Positions 25,860 to 38,117 of a stretch of 64,000 bases of DNA are shown here, piece after piece. The number at the start of each line of letters is the position of its first letter. The first letter of the stretch is position 1. Made by a program: the position numbers and the translations under genes. This DNA comes from Petrosia ficiformis (taxonomy: Eukaryota > Porifera > Demospongiae > Haplosclerida > Petrosiidae): contig OX345647.1 of assembly GCA_947044365.1 (NCBI GenBank), forward strand, positions 5,219,510 through 5,283,509, read 5' to 3'. The notes beneath the pieces were generated by a model. It searched no databases and was not told the DNA's origin. It saw only the letters and a list, made by a program, of their open reading frames with translations.

Positions 25860-28800
25860 ATGGCAGGGAAAGACGATCTCAGTCAGATCAATAAATCTCT
25901 TAAAGAGCTCAGAAAAGGACAACTTGAGATTTTACTGAAGCTTGAAGTAAGGACAGGCTGCATAGCCGGACTATAATAATTCTAAAATTATGTCACTACG
26001 AAAGTAATCATGTATAATATATCATCTTGTTTCAGGATTTAGATGAAAGGATATCAAATTTGGAGGATGGAGGACTTGCAGCAAAAAAGCCTCTTGAACC
26101 AGAGCCAATACTTACTTGTGTCCAATGCTCTGCAGAGTACGAAGAATCTAAAAATGCAGGTAACCTTCAATGTAATATGAAAGTTTTATCCTAATCATAC
26201 TGCAATCCATCCTTTCATCTGTTCTTTTGCAGAAGGTAGTTGCCATTATCACAGTGGTGTCTTGAAAGGAGCTGGTTGGAGTTATAAATACACATGCTGT
26301 TCAAAGTCCAGTAAAGATTATAATGCAGCTAAAACCATTGCTGGTTGCACTAAAGGGAAGCACTGCTCTCAACACCACACTAAATATCAATACTCAGCTT
26401 ATGTTTTCTATATGCAGGATCAGGTATATAAAACAGCCATCATCATATATTTTTATTTATTGTTTTATATTTTATATAATTCATAGTCCAAAAAAGCTAA
26501 GGAAGTTTGGATGGAAATGGATATTGCAGATCTTGTAACTGAAAGATGCATGTGGTCTGAGGTATCACATATTTATGTAGCAGTAGTATTATTTACTTTA
26601 CTATAACTAAAACTAAAAGTTGTTATAAGTTTTAACTAAACAAAATACCAGATCTAAAGGTTGTTATAAGTTTTAACTCAACTAAAAATAGATCTAAAAG
26701 TTGTTATAAGTTTAACTAAACTAAATTCCAGAGTTTATATATACAAACTGTACAACTAAAACCCCTTTTAGTAAGGCATTGTGACTTTCAAAACTAAACT
26801 ATAACTAAATTACAGGTCTATCTATTGTAATAACAACTAAAATGAAAATTGGACGATAATGGATACAATTTTAGTTAGTTAACTAAAACCCTTTTATTTA
26901 GCTTATATATCACTACAAAAATATTGTTGTTAAAATAACTAATTTATTAGTTAATGATACTGCAAATTATAATAGTGACTGTATACCATCTTTGTATCAA
27001 TTACTTGAACCTATATTTTGTTAACCTGACTGATATTACTCATTAGATCCACAAAGAAGGGCAGTAAACCTACAACTACATCATTTATTATGCTTCTGTG
27101 TGCATCCAATAGGATATGGTTAATTAATAAAATAGATCATCAAGCAATTGGTTATACACTGTAAATGATTAGTACAATGTATGTTACAATGTATGTAGTC
27201 ATGACAACCTGCATGATCTATTAAATTATTAGATAGGTGATAATTATGAGCTTGAGCATAGTAAGAATTGCATCAAATAATGAATAGAAGAATACAGTAA
27301 TCATCCATTGAAGTATTTGTATTGTTTGAGAACTCCTTGAAGGATGACCGCCCTTCGTGATTCTTGTCTTGTTGAATACGTATACCTTTTTTTTTAGAGA
27401 TTTTATGGTCTTTGGGTGGTCACACACCCAAAGAAGGCCATAGAGCTGAAATGTTGTGTAGAGCTTTGGAATATGATTCTATCAAACCTCTAAAAAAATG
27501 TCCATTGAAGTGACATTCAAGCAGTCAATATCACAGACCATGCATACTCATGGCTAGTATGGGACTCACTTGAGTTCACCCATTAATTTATACTATTTCT
27601 TGCAACCGCTAAATTAACATATATTGTATTTTTTACAGTATAATATTAATTATTTATTTAATGAACTATATCTATAATGACAAGTTTGATAAACTAGTCA
27701 TACTATAATTATTTCTGATATTGTTATCATACTAAAACAACACTGCTAGGTTGGTAAAACAGAGGAAGGTAATGTGTTCATTTTGGTTGGTACTTCTAGA
27801 ATAGAATATACAGGTATTACTGTATATAATCCAGAACAGCTGAAAGCACTCACTGTAAGTAACTATACTGTAACCATGGAAACTAAAGTTACCCGGCTTT
27901 CTGTTGATCTTAGGAGAACACAGTGTGTTTAAATATTGAAAATGAAATTGGATGGCATATCAGAGCAGAGGTGTTAGTGAAGGAACAAGTGATACGTGTC
28001 ACACTTAAACCAGCCTCAAATGAGACTGGACTGGTTAAACAGGTTGGATACCGGTTTGACAAGACTGACCAGTTGCATGCTGGTGATATTGAATGTCTCA
28101 GTGATCCATTAGCTGGAAAGGTAAGACAATAATTTGAAAATATAGGATTTTTATATATTTTTGATTTGTACAGCCAAATAAGGTATATGACGTACCGGAA
28201 GACATACAAGAAGTGAGATATAATGAATTAATATATAAGACCCTTTATGTGTGGTCTGGAAATATTTCAGGGCCCGGAATTAGAAATAGGTGAAGATTAC
28301 TCTAAGGACAGAAAGAATGACTATGAAACTGAAATCACTGGAAAGTAATGGAATGATTGGAATCAATTAATTATTATATTTTACAAATTCATTTTAAAAT
28401 TATTTCAGTTGTCCTTTGAAACTCCAACAAGTTGGTAATACAGATGTGACTTCAACTATCCAGTCATTTGAAGGTAATCATTCTTTCTCTATAATCCTCC
28501 ATTGACTAAGTGTTTTACAAACTAGATGTATTATAATTAGTAATAAATTTTATTGTCATAACAAAACAACTTTATACTATATCTCCTCCCTTTATAGGAA
28601 AATGGAGTAACATGTTTTCTTGTACTACTAAAGTCACTAACACTGGTAAAGAGAACATCTCAGTAACTGATGTGACTGGCTATTATAAAAACAAAGGTAT
28701 GAATATTATAATAATTATATAGAATAGACCGTTTCATTTAAGAGAGCAAGTTATGCAATTATTATAAATGAACCCTTACGTCACTTCCGGGGTACGTTTC

Positions 28801-31800
28801 TGCGCCATCTTGTTTCCGTTTTGCATTGAAGTCAATGTAAATATAGCCTACATTCTTGCAGTTATAATTTAGTAGTAAAACCGAATATCTTAATAAAACG
28901 AACGTCAGTGAAAATTTCATCTTTGAACTATAGAACAGTGATAGTCTGGTGTAAAAACCTTTTTTTGTGTGCGAGATATTCGCCTGCAAAAATTAATTGT
29001 TATTTTAGTGAGGTGAGTAAGCAAAATGTAGACATAAACATGTATATAATACAATGCATATTAGAGTATACTGGACTAGTTAGCAAGCAAAATAACACAC
29101 ATGCACACAATATATATTATTATATAAATAATTATATTATTATTAAAGTGTAAAGATGCCAAGTTCATGTATAGTTTGTGGAAAAACTAAAGGACAGTCC
29201 ATTTCAATGCATCACTTTCTAACTGATCCAAGTAAAGTGGCTGAGGGCATTGAATTTGAATGAAGGTCTCTTATTGTAAATGAAGGTGTTTCTAGCAGCT
29301 GTTCTCGCAGTTAGACCTCCACCAAGTGACACTACAGATGAATCTGATAGGATGTCCGAGGTATTATCAGTGTCTATTGGAGAACCTCTTATAGTCTTAT
29401 TTCTATAGTATACATGATTTGCTAGATGAGGAGAACTAAAAAAGATTACACATTAAAAATTAAGTTGTAAAATTTAATAAAATAATATTTATATATAATT
29501 ATCGTAATATAGTATGATTATATATACTATATATGTGTATTTATACTTGATACATAATTATAGTAATTATAAATACATGTAAACACTAAACAGCTAACTT
29601 TTCAATCAGTTTGGGCTTCTTTCATGAAGTTGGTACTTGAATGCTTGGTCACCTCACTAAAATAACAATTAATTTTTGCAGGAAAATATCTCTCAAAAAA
29701 AAAGTTTTTTACACCAGACTATCAAGTTCAAAGATGAAATTTTCACTGATGTTCGTTTTATTAGGATATTCGGTTTTACTACTAAATTATAACTGCAAGA
29801 ATGTAGACTATATTTACATTGACTTCAATGCAAAACGGAAACAAGATGGCGCAGAAACGTACCCCGGAAGTGACGTGAGGGTTCATTTATAATAATTGCA
29901 TAACTTGCTCTCTTAAATGAAACGGTCTATTACAACAAGGTGGAATTGACTCATTATAAATTCATAGTTTTGAATAGTACATGTGCACTACTATGAGTTC
30001 AATCACCATGGTAACTATAATATATACACATACAGCATCTGACAAAGTGAATTGTACTATACATGTGCACAAGAAGCCTTGTTTGTATGTTTCCATAGCA
30101 ATATTTTGGGAATTTATAATAAGCTTGGTTTCAATTCGAGGTGATGTTATAATCATAGTTTTTGATTCGTTTTGAAGCATAGGCCAAATTGGTTCAACAA
30201 TGGTTAGTGTGTGTGCCATTGGGAATACATCTTGAGGCAATTAACAAAAAGAGTTAATGCTGTTAGTGAATTTATTGTGCCATCTAACCCAAAGAGAGAA
30301 CTGTGCAGTGCCAAATAAGAAGCTCTTTCAGGCAGTGGTGTGCCATATGAGCTTATTAAAAACACTGGCTATAACTCGTAATTATCAAAAGGATTTATCT
30401 TTATCTTCCTATGTACAGATGGTGAATGGATTAAAGTTGATGAAGCTGTTGTTGGCAAGCAAATCTATCAAAGGAATTATGAATGGTTTGACACAAGTAA
30501 CTTCTGGTTACCAGAAGGGTCCACTGGTTCTTTGTTAGTTCGTTTAGCCATTAAAATAGAAGGTATTGGCTATAAATTAATTATGATGATAATTAATAAA
30601 AATATATATGTACCATTTAGTCTTTTGTTTTACTTAGTTAGTTAAATCATTTTAGTAAGCCTAAAGTTAACTGAAATTTGGTACACTACTATAATGTATC
30701 TGTTTAATAGGAACTCCACCAGAAAGCCATTATGAGGGACGATGGGCACATTCTTCACTACCTCAACCACTCCATTTTAAGTTCACTTTCACTGACCAGC
30801 ATAACGGGACAGCCACACTGCAATTTGAACAAGTATGCTAATTATTCATTAACAGGATATTATAGGGACATCCCTATGATTGCTTTCCACATACATACAC
30901 AGTACATACTTACATACACACACACATATATACGTATGTATGTATGTATGTGTATACATATATACATACATACACCATATATATAAACATACATACATGC
31001 ATGCATACATACATACATACATACGTACATAATACGTACATACATACATACACACATACATATATGCATGCATACATACATACATACATACATACCTACA
31101 TACATACATACATACGTACATACATACATACATACATACGTACATACATACCTACATACATACATACATACATACGTACATACATACATATACTAACTTG
31201 TTTTTTTTTATAAACAGGGTAATAAACCACTTGACCTCCCCACTAGAGAGGAAAGGGTTAAAAATTGGGCAGGCAAGGATGAGGACAATATGCTATTTTG
31301 GACATTTGCTGATGACACTTCTGTAAATAAACGTAGTGACGTTGCCATATATAAGGTGTGATACCCTAATTACTAGTGTGCAAAGAAATTATTTTCTTTC
31401 TAATAATTAGGATGATAAGGGTTCAATGTGCTATCGTCCAGCATTGTTTGGTAGTTCAAGTCAGTATTATTATCTTGAGCGCTCTATAAATGAGTTTGGC
31501 TACAAAGCAAAGAAAGTTGGCCAATCAGAATATGAATTAACAGACTGGAAGAAGGAATCTAAAGGCTCAAGTATTACTCCATATGCCCTGGTGGATCTAA
31601 CATCAGGCACCATGTTTGCTGTCAAAGTTAGTCAGGTCCAACTGTTGCTATGGTAATTCCAAGTTGCCCATTTTAGGTTGTCATAGTAACGTCAACATCC
31701 AAGACAACCAGTTACTATCCCTTACCTCCAGTGCCTTCCTCAGATAGTAATATTCTCACTATCAAAGACAGCAAAGCAAGTTCCTAACATACATATACAT

Positions 31801-32269
31801 GTTACTAATACCCCTCTTCCCCTCCCTCGCTCTCTCTCTCCTTCTCTCACTCTCTTTTTCCCTCCCTCCCTCCCTCCTTCCCTCTCTCCCTCCCTCTCTC
31901 CCTCTCTCCCTCTCTCTTTCCCTCCCTCCCTCTCTCTCACTAGGTTGCTGTAAAAGGTGACCTTTATGTTTCTTGGCAAGTGTATAAAGCTAGTAAGAGT
32001 GATCGTCTTGTAATATATCCAGTGAATGGTAAAAACAGCTTATCTGGTGCTGTCACTAACAAAACCAAAACAACACAAGGAGAAGCAACATTAAAAGTAA
32101 CATGTGACATCATTATGACATCATAATTATTACATCATTATCTGTATAGGGTCCTGATAAACCTGGAGAGTATGAAATACGTTATTATGCTGCCTGGTTA
32201 CAAGGACAGATCACAGGTCATAGGCATGATGGATACATTGCTATGGCCAGGTTCTCAGTCACAGTCTAA
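25860..32269 (+). CDS. CHORD-like zinc-binding protein of unknown function, 17 exons, 685 aa
   Basis: I do not recognise the full-length protein. Exons: 25860-25946, 26036-26159, 26233-26423, 26487-26561, 27750-27854, 27914-28120, 28174-28212, 28271-28344, 28409-28473, 28598-28696, 30419-30562, 30711-30832, 31218-31355, 31411-31626, 31677-31775, 31944-32096, 32150-32269; total 2058 nt, frame kept throughout. Residues 5-40 look like a short coiled coil. Residues 57-114 form a Cys/His module (C57, C60, C74, H77, C92, C93, C109, H114) with CHYHSG and GCTKGKH. Its order matches the CHORD domain of CHORDC1/RAR1, but the FHDALKGW segment is missing. The remaining 570 residues, rich in Tyr and Trp, look like beta-rich globular or Ig-like segments and end in GEYEIRYYAAWLQG. 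There is no signal peptide or membrane segment, so a cytosolic protein is likely. Intron 15 has a GC donor. Confidence 0.8.
26585..26935. repeat. Dispersed TTAGTTAACTAAAA repeat, inverted copy
   Basis: About 350 bp in intron 4 of the CHORD-like gene. Phrases such as aactaaaaccccttttagta and ttagttagttaactaaaacc are reverse complements of those at 10385-10650. Likely a MITE family. Confidence 0.55.
28723..29931. mobile_element. 1.2-kb inverted-repeat element with THAP-domain relic
   Basis: Two arms of about 290 bp (28723-29016 and 29649-29931) are inverted copies, both ending in aatagaccgtttcattt at the outer edge. The ~630 bp between them holds a broken ORF at 29156. It starts MPSSCIVCGKTKGQ and continues SMHHFLTDPSK, then in the next frame WLRALNLNE, the CxxC...H...WLRAL layout of a THAP zinc finger. 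THAP fingers are found in P-element-type transposases. No catalytic region remains, so this is a non-autonomous or dead element in intron 10 of the CHORD-like gene. The target duplication is not clear. Confidence 0.75.
29156..29295 (+). pseudogene. THAP zinc-finger relic, frameshifted
   Basis: The ORF from 29156 keeps the N-terminal MPSSCxVCG pattern and a downstream His, then shifts frame before the conserved WLRALNL tryptophan segment (about 29236-29262). A stop follows within a few codons in both frames. Only a fragment of a transposase-type DNA-binding domain remains. Confidence 0.65.
30171..30368. repeat. Dispersed repeat shared with 12236-12440
   Basis: Second copy of the unknown repeat described for 12236-12440, ending about 50 bp before exon 11 of the CHORD-like gene. 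Confidence 0.75.
30885..31195. repeat. (ACAT)n / (ACGT)-interrupted microsatellite
   Basis: ACATACAT runs with ACGT interruptions fill intron 12 of the CHORD-like gene. Confidence 0.95.
31805..31942. repeat. CT-rich tract in a GC-AG intron
   Basis: Pyrimidine-only (CCCT)n / (TC)n sequence runs into the acceptor at 31942-31943. Confidence 0.9.
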
Positions 32270-33100
32270 TAGAATATGGGCCTGAGTCCACTGAGTGATT
32301 CTATTAATAGAATTTTGAAATATTTTCCAACTATTTTTGTAATTTTTAGTAGAAATTTTTGAGTGCTTTTAGTGATTCGTATACTTATTACCAAAACCCT
32401 TTTTTGAAACCCTGTGTGGAATATATATAAATTACAAATGGGACTTGTTAGATTGTTGTTATGGTAGATGTATGTATTTTTATGTAATCTATATTTGTTG
32501 AAACATAAAGTAATGATTCCACAGCACTTTGTAACACACTGAAAGAAGGAAGGTTGTTATTGTGATGCCGTACACAAATAACACTTTGCCTATACCTGTT
32601 ACTATTAATAACTGATAATCAGTACAGTGTTACTATTAATAGTAGATATTATAGTGTTACTATTATTAGTATATATTATTATTGTTACTATTAATAACTG
32701 ATAATCAGTACAGTGTTACTATTAATAGTAGATATTATTATTGATATAGTGTTACTATTATTAGTATATATTATTGTTACTATTAATGTTACTGGTAACA
32801 CTGTACTGATTAGATCTATATATCAGCTATTTAGTTTTTAATAATAATAAAATAATAATTATACTAATGATAGTAACACCATCTATATTATCTACTATTA
32901 ATAGTAACACTGTCTATAATAATACCTACTATTAATAGTAACACTGTACTGATTATCGAATAGTACCAAAATATATACTAATATTGCAACACTAATTAAT
33001 GATATTCAAACAAAGTGAATATCATACCTTCATGAATTTGAATTAGGGGAATACCTTTAAGGGGATTACTTCCAGTATATGATTTGCGGATTTTTAATGA
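32270..33100. repeat. Intergenic, palindromic TACTATTAATAGTA array
   Basis: From 32590 to 32960 irregular units around ttactattaatagtagatat appear in one orientation, then in the opposite one, making a large imperfect inverted repeat around 32770-32830. The flanks (32270-32590, 32960-33100) show nothing recognisable. Confidence 0.8.
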
Positions 33101-33183
33101 TATTCATTTCACTAAGCGTGGGTGGTGAACTGAGTGGACTGTGAACAAGAGATGAGTATACTATATAGATATTTAGCCAGACA

Positions 33184-33390
33184 ATGGAGTGGACTGCAGG
33201 AGAAAGCCTAACAGTCAATAGAGATAACATATCAATTTCAGTATTTATTACTGGAAAAGAAGATCAGAAACTAGTTCCTATCAAAAGAGTAGAAATAGTA
33301 ACTGGTACTGAGAATATATCAACTCCAAACCCCAGGAAAGATGAGTCAAGTGTAGACATGGATAATTATTTTTGTAACAAGACATATTGA
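33184..33390 (+). CDS. EWTA-module ORF A, single module
   Basis: 68-residue ORF of the repeated module family described under 51240-51833. Starts MEWTAGESLTVNRDN, then FITGKEDQKLVPIK, TPNPRKDESSVD and MDNY. The frame ends just after DNY where the related ORF at 58058 continues into another module. Downstream sequence to about 34100 resembles 48260-49250, so this is a left outlier of the amplified block. Product unknown; expression uncertain. Confidence 0.4.
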   Translation: MEWTAGESLTVNRDNISISVFITGKEDQKLVPIKRVEIVTGTENISTPNPRKDESSVDMDNYFCNKTY

Positions 33391-34109
33391 ACCAGTGCTA
33401 AAGACATATTGAACCAGTGCTAAAGACATATTGAACCAGTGCTAAATATTATACCTCCCTAAAAAAAAAGAAGTGCAACAACGATGTTTTTTTTTTGTCA
33501 TGGTGTTGTAGATAAGTTTTATTATATATCTACAAATTTTATATAAGTCAGATGTTTCATATGGCAGGAAATACCACCTTTCTCTCTATCTATGTACATG
33601 CATCTATCTATCTACATGTATGAATCTATTTTTTTTCCAAATGTTGTAGAGTAATATCTTCATAATTCATATTATTATGTTCAAAATGTAAAATTTCATA
33701 TTATTATATTATTTTCAACAATGGTAGCACTGCCAAAGATATTATTCTTGTGTCAAGTCTTTTGAGTATACATTAAAAAGCAATTAAAACATAAAGGAAC
33801 GATGAGGGAACTAGTGAAATATATTAGTATAACTATTGTATTCTAAGTTCACTGATCGGGAATTTAGCGACTAGTCAGCCACCTTGTTTCAGCGATAACA
33901 CACAGAATCCTTCCTGGACTGATGAAGTAATTCCACTGAGCCACACTGGGCTCTAAGATGGTAGAAGTCTTCTCTTTGATATGATAGTTCCACAATTAAC
34001 AGCCTACATGTTGTTATACATAAAGATAAGTGCTAAATTACACATTATATTATACTAACATGGCTCTCTGCATTAGTTGCTTCAAAGTATCCTGTAGTAT
34101 TCCAAGTAG

Positions 34110-34570
34110 ATAATATAGATAGTGTTACTATTAATAGTAGGTATTATTATAGACAGTGTTACTATTAATAGCAGATAATATAGATAGTGTTACTATTAAT
34201 AGTAGGTATTATTATAGACAGTGTTACTATTAATAGTAAATAATATAGATAGTGTTACTATTAATAGTAGATAATATAAATAGTGTTACTATTAATAGTG
34301 GATAATATAGATAGTGTTACTATTAATAGTAGATAATATAGATAGTATTACTATTAATAGTAGGTATTATTATAGACAGTGTTACTATTAATAGTAGATA
34401 ATATAGATAGTGTTACTATTAATGGCAGATACTATTATAGTGTTACTATTAATAGTAGATATTATTATTGATAGTGTTACTATTATTAGCATATATTATT
34501 GTTATTATTAATAGCTGATAAATAGTATATCATTGTAACTATTAATAGTAGGTACTATTATTATACACTG
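34110..34570. repeat. Tandem array of ~33-bp palindromic-core units
   Basis: Roughly thirteen units of gatagtgttactattaatag plus tag(a/g)ta(a/t)ta and variants. Same TACTATTAATAGTA core as the 64-bp satellite. Confidence 0.9.
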
Positions 34571-35081
34571 TAACTACTATTAGAATGTTTTTATTATTAC
34601 TATTTATAGCTGATAATTAGTACATGCAGTGTTACTATTGATAGCTTCGCTGACATATAATTCATAGATACTATTAATAGAGTCACCTTATAATGTTTAA
34701 TTAGCATTACTATGAATAGCATTGCTGAATGAAAATTAATATTATAATAATTATTATTTAAATTATGGTGCTTAATTAGAGTGTTACTATAAATAGCCTC
34801 ACTGAGATACATGTAGTTACTATTAATAAATTTACCTTGTAATGTTTATTTGGAGTGTCACTATAAATAGCCTCACTAACATATATGTAGTTACTAATAT
34901 ACTAATAATAGTAATGCATCATTAGGTGAATCTATTAATAGTAACTACATTATACACCAGTGAAGCTATTTATAGTAATGCATCATTAGGTGAATCTATT
35001 AATGTTAAGTCAGTAAAGCTATTAATAGTAACACTAATTAAAAACATCATAACATGAATGTATTAATAGTAGCTACAATGT

Positions 35082-35193
35082 ATGGGAATGTATTCTTCTT
35101 TTGATTGTGTATTAATAGCAGTTAGAGATAAAGAAGATCCTTGGAACTCTATCGGTAGTGGAGCTTTAACTGGAGCTGTTCTAGCAGCCAGAG
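35082..35193 (+). pseudogene. TIMM17: Orphan TIMM17 exon, copy 1
   Basis: Reading frame [20 protein letters not shown] continues with [11 protein letters not shown] up to a GT donor at 35194. This is the diagnostic core of Tim17 (inner-membrane protein of the TIM23 import complex), where animals have a [19 protein letters not shown] sequence. I find no partner exons in the window, and satellite repeats lie on both sides. It is therefore a captured, isolated exon and not a working gene. A second copy is at 40702-40814. Confidence 0.75.
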
Positions 35194-35384
35194 GTAAAAT
35201 TGATGTTTATAATGAATTATTATACAGTGGAAGTTAGAACATTAAAATGCTCACCATTAAACAAATAATATTATTGATCAAGAATACTTTGCAACCTAAT
35301 AAGGGCATTCTTCTGTAACTCTAGAAAATGTTCAGCACAATCTAATGTAATAATACATTCATGTTATGATGGTTTTAATTAGTG

Positions 35385-36545
35385 TTACTATTAATAGCTT
35401 TACTGACTTAGCAATAATAGATTCACCTAATGATGCATTAGCTTCACTGATGTATAATGTAGTTACTATTAATAGATTCACCTAATGATGCATTACTATA
35501 AATAGCTTCACTGATGTATAATGTAGTTACTATTAATAGATTCACTTAATGGTGCATTACTATAAATAGCTTCACTGATGTATAATGTAGTTACTATTAA
35601 TAGATTCACTTAATGGTGCATTACTATAAATAGCTTCACTGATGTATAATGTAGTTACTATTAATAGATTCACCTAATGATGCATTACTATAAATAGCTT
35701 CACTGATGTATAATGTAGTTACTATTAATAGATTCACCTAATGGTGCATTACTATAAATAGCTTCACTGATGTATAATGTAGTTACTATTAATAGATTCA
35801 CCTAATGGTGCATTACTATAAATAGCTTCACTGATGTATAATGTAGTTACTATTAATAGATTCACCTAATGATGCATTACTATAAATAGCTTCACTGATG
35901 TATAATGTAGTTACTATTAATAGATTCACCTAATGATGCATTATACTATAAATAGCTTCACTGATGTATAATGTAGTTACTATTAATAGATTCACCTAAT
36001 GATGCATTACTATAAATAGCTTCACTGATGTATAATGTAGTTACTATTAATAGATTCACCTAATGATGCATTACTATTAATAGCTTCACTGATGTATAAT
36101 GTAGTTACTATTAATAGATTCACCTGATGATGCATTACTATAAATAGCTTCACTGATGTATAATGTAGTTACTATTAATAGATTCACCTAATGATGCATT
36201 ACTATAAATAGCTTCACTGATGTATAATGTAGTTACTATTAATAGATTCACCTAATGATGCATTACTATAAATAGCTTCACTGATATATAATGTAGTTAC
36301 TATTAATAGATTCACCTAATGATGCATTACTATAAATAGCTTCACTGATGTATAATGTAGTTACTATTAATAGATTCACCTAATGGTGCATTACTATAAA
36401 TAGCTTCACTGATGTATAATGTAGTTACTATTAATAGATTCACCTAATGATGCATTACTATTAATAGCTTCACTGATGTATAATGTAGTTACTATTAATA
36501 GATTCACCTGATGATGCATTACTATAAATAGCTTCACTGATGTAT
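35385..36545. repeat. 64-bp dimeric satellite array 1 (about 17 units)
   Basis: Unit of 64 bp starting GTAGTTACTATTAATAGATT, made of two related halves (ttactattaatagattcacc... and ttactataaatagcttcact...). Units are nearly identical. The array ends at tgatgtatgataaatgttag, the same boundary as arrays 2-4. Confidence 0.95.
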
Positions 36546-37088
36546 GATAAATGTTAGCGCATGCTGCATGAATCATTGTCGATTATATTAATGATAGTTT
36601 AGATGCAATTTTAATAACAGTTTTCAACAATAATGCAGCACAGTCCAGTATTGTGAGTTTGTTCGGTATAACATCATGCAGGCTCTTAATTGAACTGTTC
36701 ATCACATATTATCTACATTTCATTTGTTCCTTCATGCAACATCTACATTTTGATATTTCCCTTTTTACTTTTCACTTGGTCCTTCATGTATTCTCAAAAT
36801 GTTTAAGACTGTGTGGACATAAAAATAATATCTTTGGCAATGAGATATTATACACAATAATATAAATTCCACACTCAAAACTAAACTCTACAAGACATAA
36901 AAATAGATGCATGTATGTACATAGATAGAAAGAATGAAGGTATTTCCTGCAACATGAAACATCTGACTTATATAAAAATAGTTATAAAATAATTATTCAG
37001 TAATACTCTACAACACATAGAAAAAGTTACACAAAATGTCTTACTTATTTATGAGGTATAATATTTAGCATTGGTTCAATATCTCTTG
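36546..37088. other. Conserved spacer between satellite and module ORF
   Basis: Starts tgataaatgttagcgcatgc in all four blocks (36546, 41606, 50698, 60738). On the minus strand a frame with IKSLHDVIPNKLTILDCAAL follows an acceptor-like gaacag near 36690; a splice-flanked exon is possible but unproven. Confidence 0.4.
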
Positions 37089-37337
37089 TCATGCAACATA
37101 ATTATCCCTGTTTACACTTGACTCGTCTCTTCTGGGGTTTGGAGTTGATGTAGTCTGTGTACCAGTTACTATCTTGATGGCAACTCTTTTGATATCTTGT
37201 TTTCCAGTAACAAATAGTGATGATGTCGAGATGTTAAGGGTAGTTTCTGTTACACTTTGCTGTGCAGACCATTGCATAAGGGTAGTGCAATCCATGGTAT
37301 ACAGTTTGTCCTGCGAGTTTTTGCAAGGAATATGCAT
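37089..37337 (-). CDS. EWTA-module ORF B
   Basis: 82 residues, one module. It contains MDCTTLMQWSAQQSVTETTL, then SSLFVTGKQDIKRVAIK, TPNPRRDESSV and RDNYVA with a stop. The stop arises where other copies continue GVFVTRDIEPVQ; a short deletion shifts the frame. Lies between the satellite spacer and ELMOD copy 1, as in each block. Product unknown. Confidence 0.4.
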   Translation of the reverse strand: MHIPCKNSQDKLYTMDCTTLMQWSAQQSVTETTLNISTSSLFVTGKQDIKRVAIKIVTGTQTTSTPNPRRDESSVNRDNYVA

Positions 37338-37587
37338 GTGCTACATAGAACGTGATGCACATAAGGGGTGGGACGAACGTAACGGGGTGGGACAACGTAA
37401 CATATATTGCTTGTCCGGCGAGTTTTGCAAGGAATAAACGTCACATACAGTGAATTTGATTATAAGCAGAAAGGGCCCACCCAGAATACTATGAATATGA
37501 TTATAAGCACAGGAAGTGAGCCCACAATGGTAGTAGCATGCGTGGGAAATAAAAGCAGAGTTGAGGGGAAGAAAGGAGCGTCAGAGA

Positions 37588-37590
37588 TAG

Positions 37591-37644
<54 letters not shown>

Positions 37645-37648
37645 TAAG
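37588..37648. repeat. (AAGT)n run, also at 42685 and 52020
   Basis: Pure taag repeats at homologous places in S1, S2 and S3, differing in length. Confidence 0.95.
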
Positions 37649-38117
37649 ACTGTAGCCATTATCACAATTACATAACATGGAACACTACTACCTTCCTTAC
37701 ATCACCCTCCTCCCCATCTCTGTTAAATATTCCAAAAATATCACCTGGTGGAACATAGGGTCAAACACCGTTTGAGGGAGAGGAAGGAGGAGTGGGAAGA
37801 GAAAATGAAAGAGTAAGAGAAGGCTTATATGGTAGACTTAAAAATTATTGCAACATGAAAATAAGTGTAATGAAAGCCACTTATCACAGGGGTGTCACAC
37901 ATAACCATATTTAGTCTCATGTAACCAGCCCCTCCCACTCTTCAATGGTCGCAAAAAAATCTTATTGGGCGTGGCATAAGCATAATCCAGAAATAGCCAA
38001 AGTTTTAATTTACAATTTTTTGCCACTTAAAATGAAAAGGTGTATAGATATTATACATAATATCTATGAATTAATAATAAATTAATAACAACATGACATA
38101 GTAATCAGTTACATGTA

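Noticed and set aside
28762..29892. Similar 52-residue frames on opposite strands (MKFSL.FVLL...)
   Set aside because: They are the two inverted arms of the THAP-relic element, not independent genes.
31740..31979. Minus-strand ORF rich in Glu-Gly-Arg
   Set aside because: Antisense of the CT-rich intron tract of the CHORD-like gene.
35385..36545. CRISPR-like regular repeats
   Set aside because: Units are contiguous, with no unique spacers; this is eukaryotic satellite DNA in an intron-rich animal genome.
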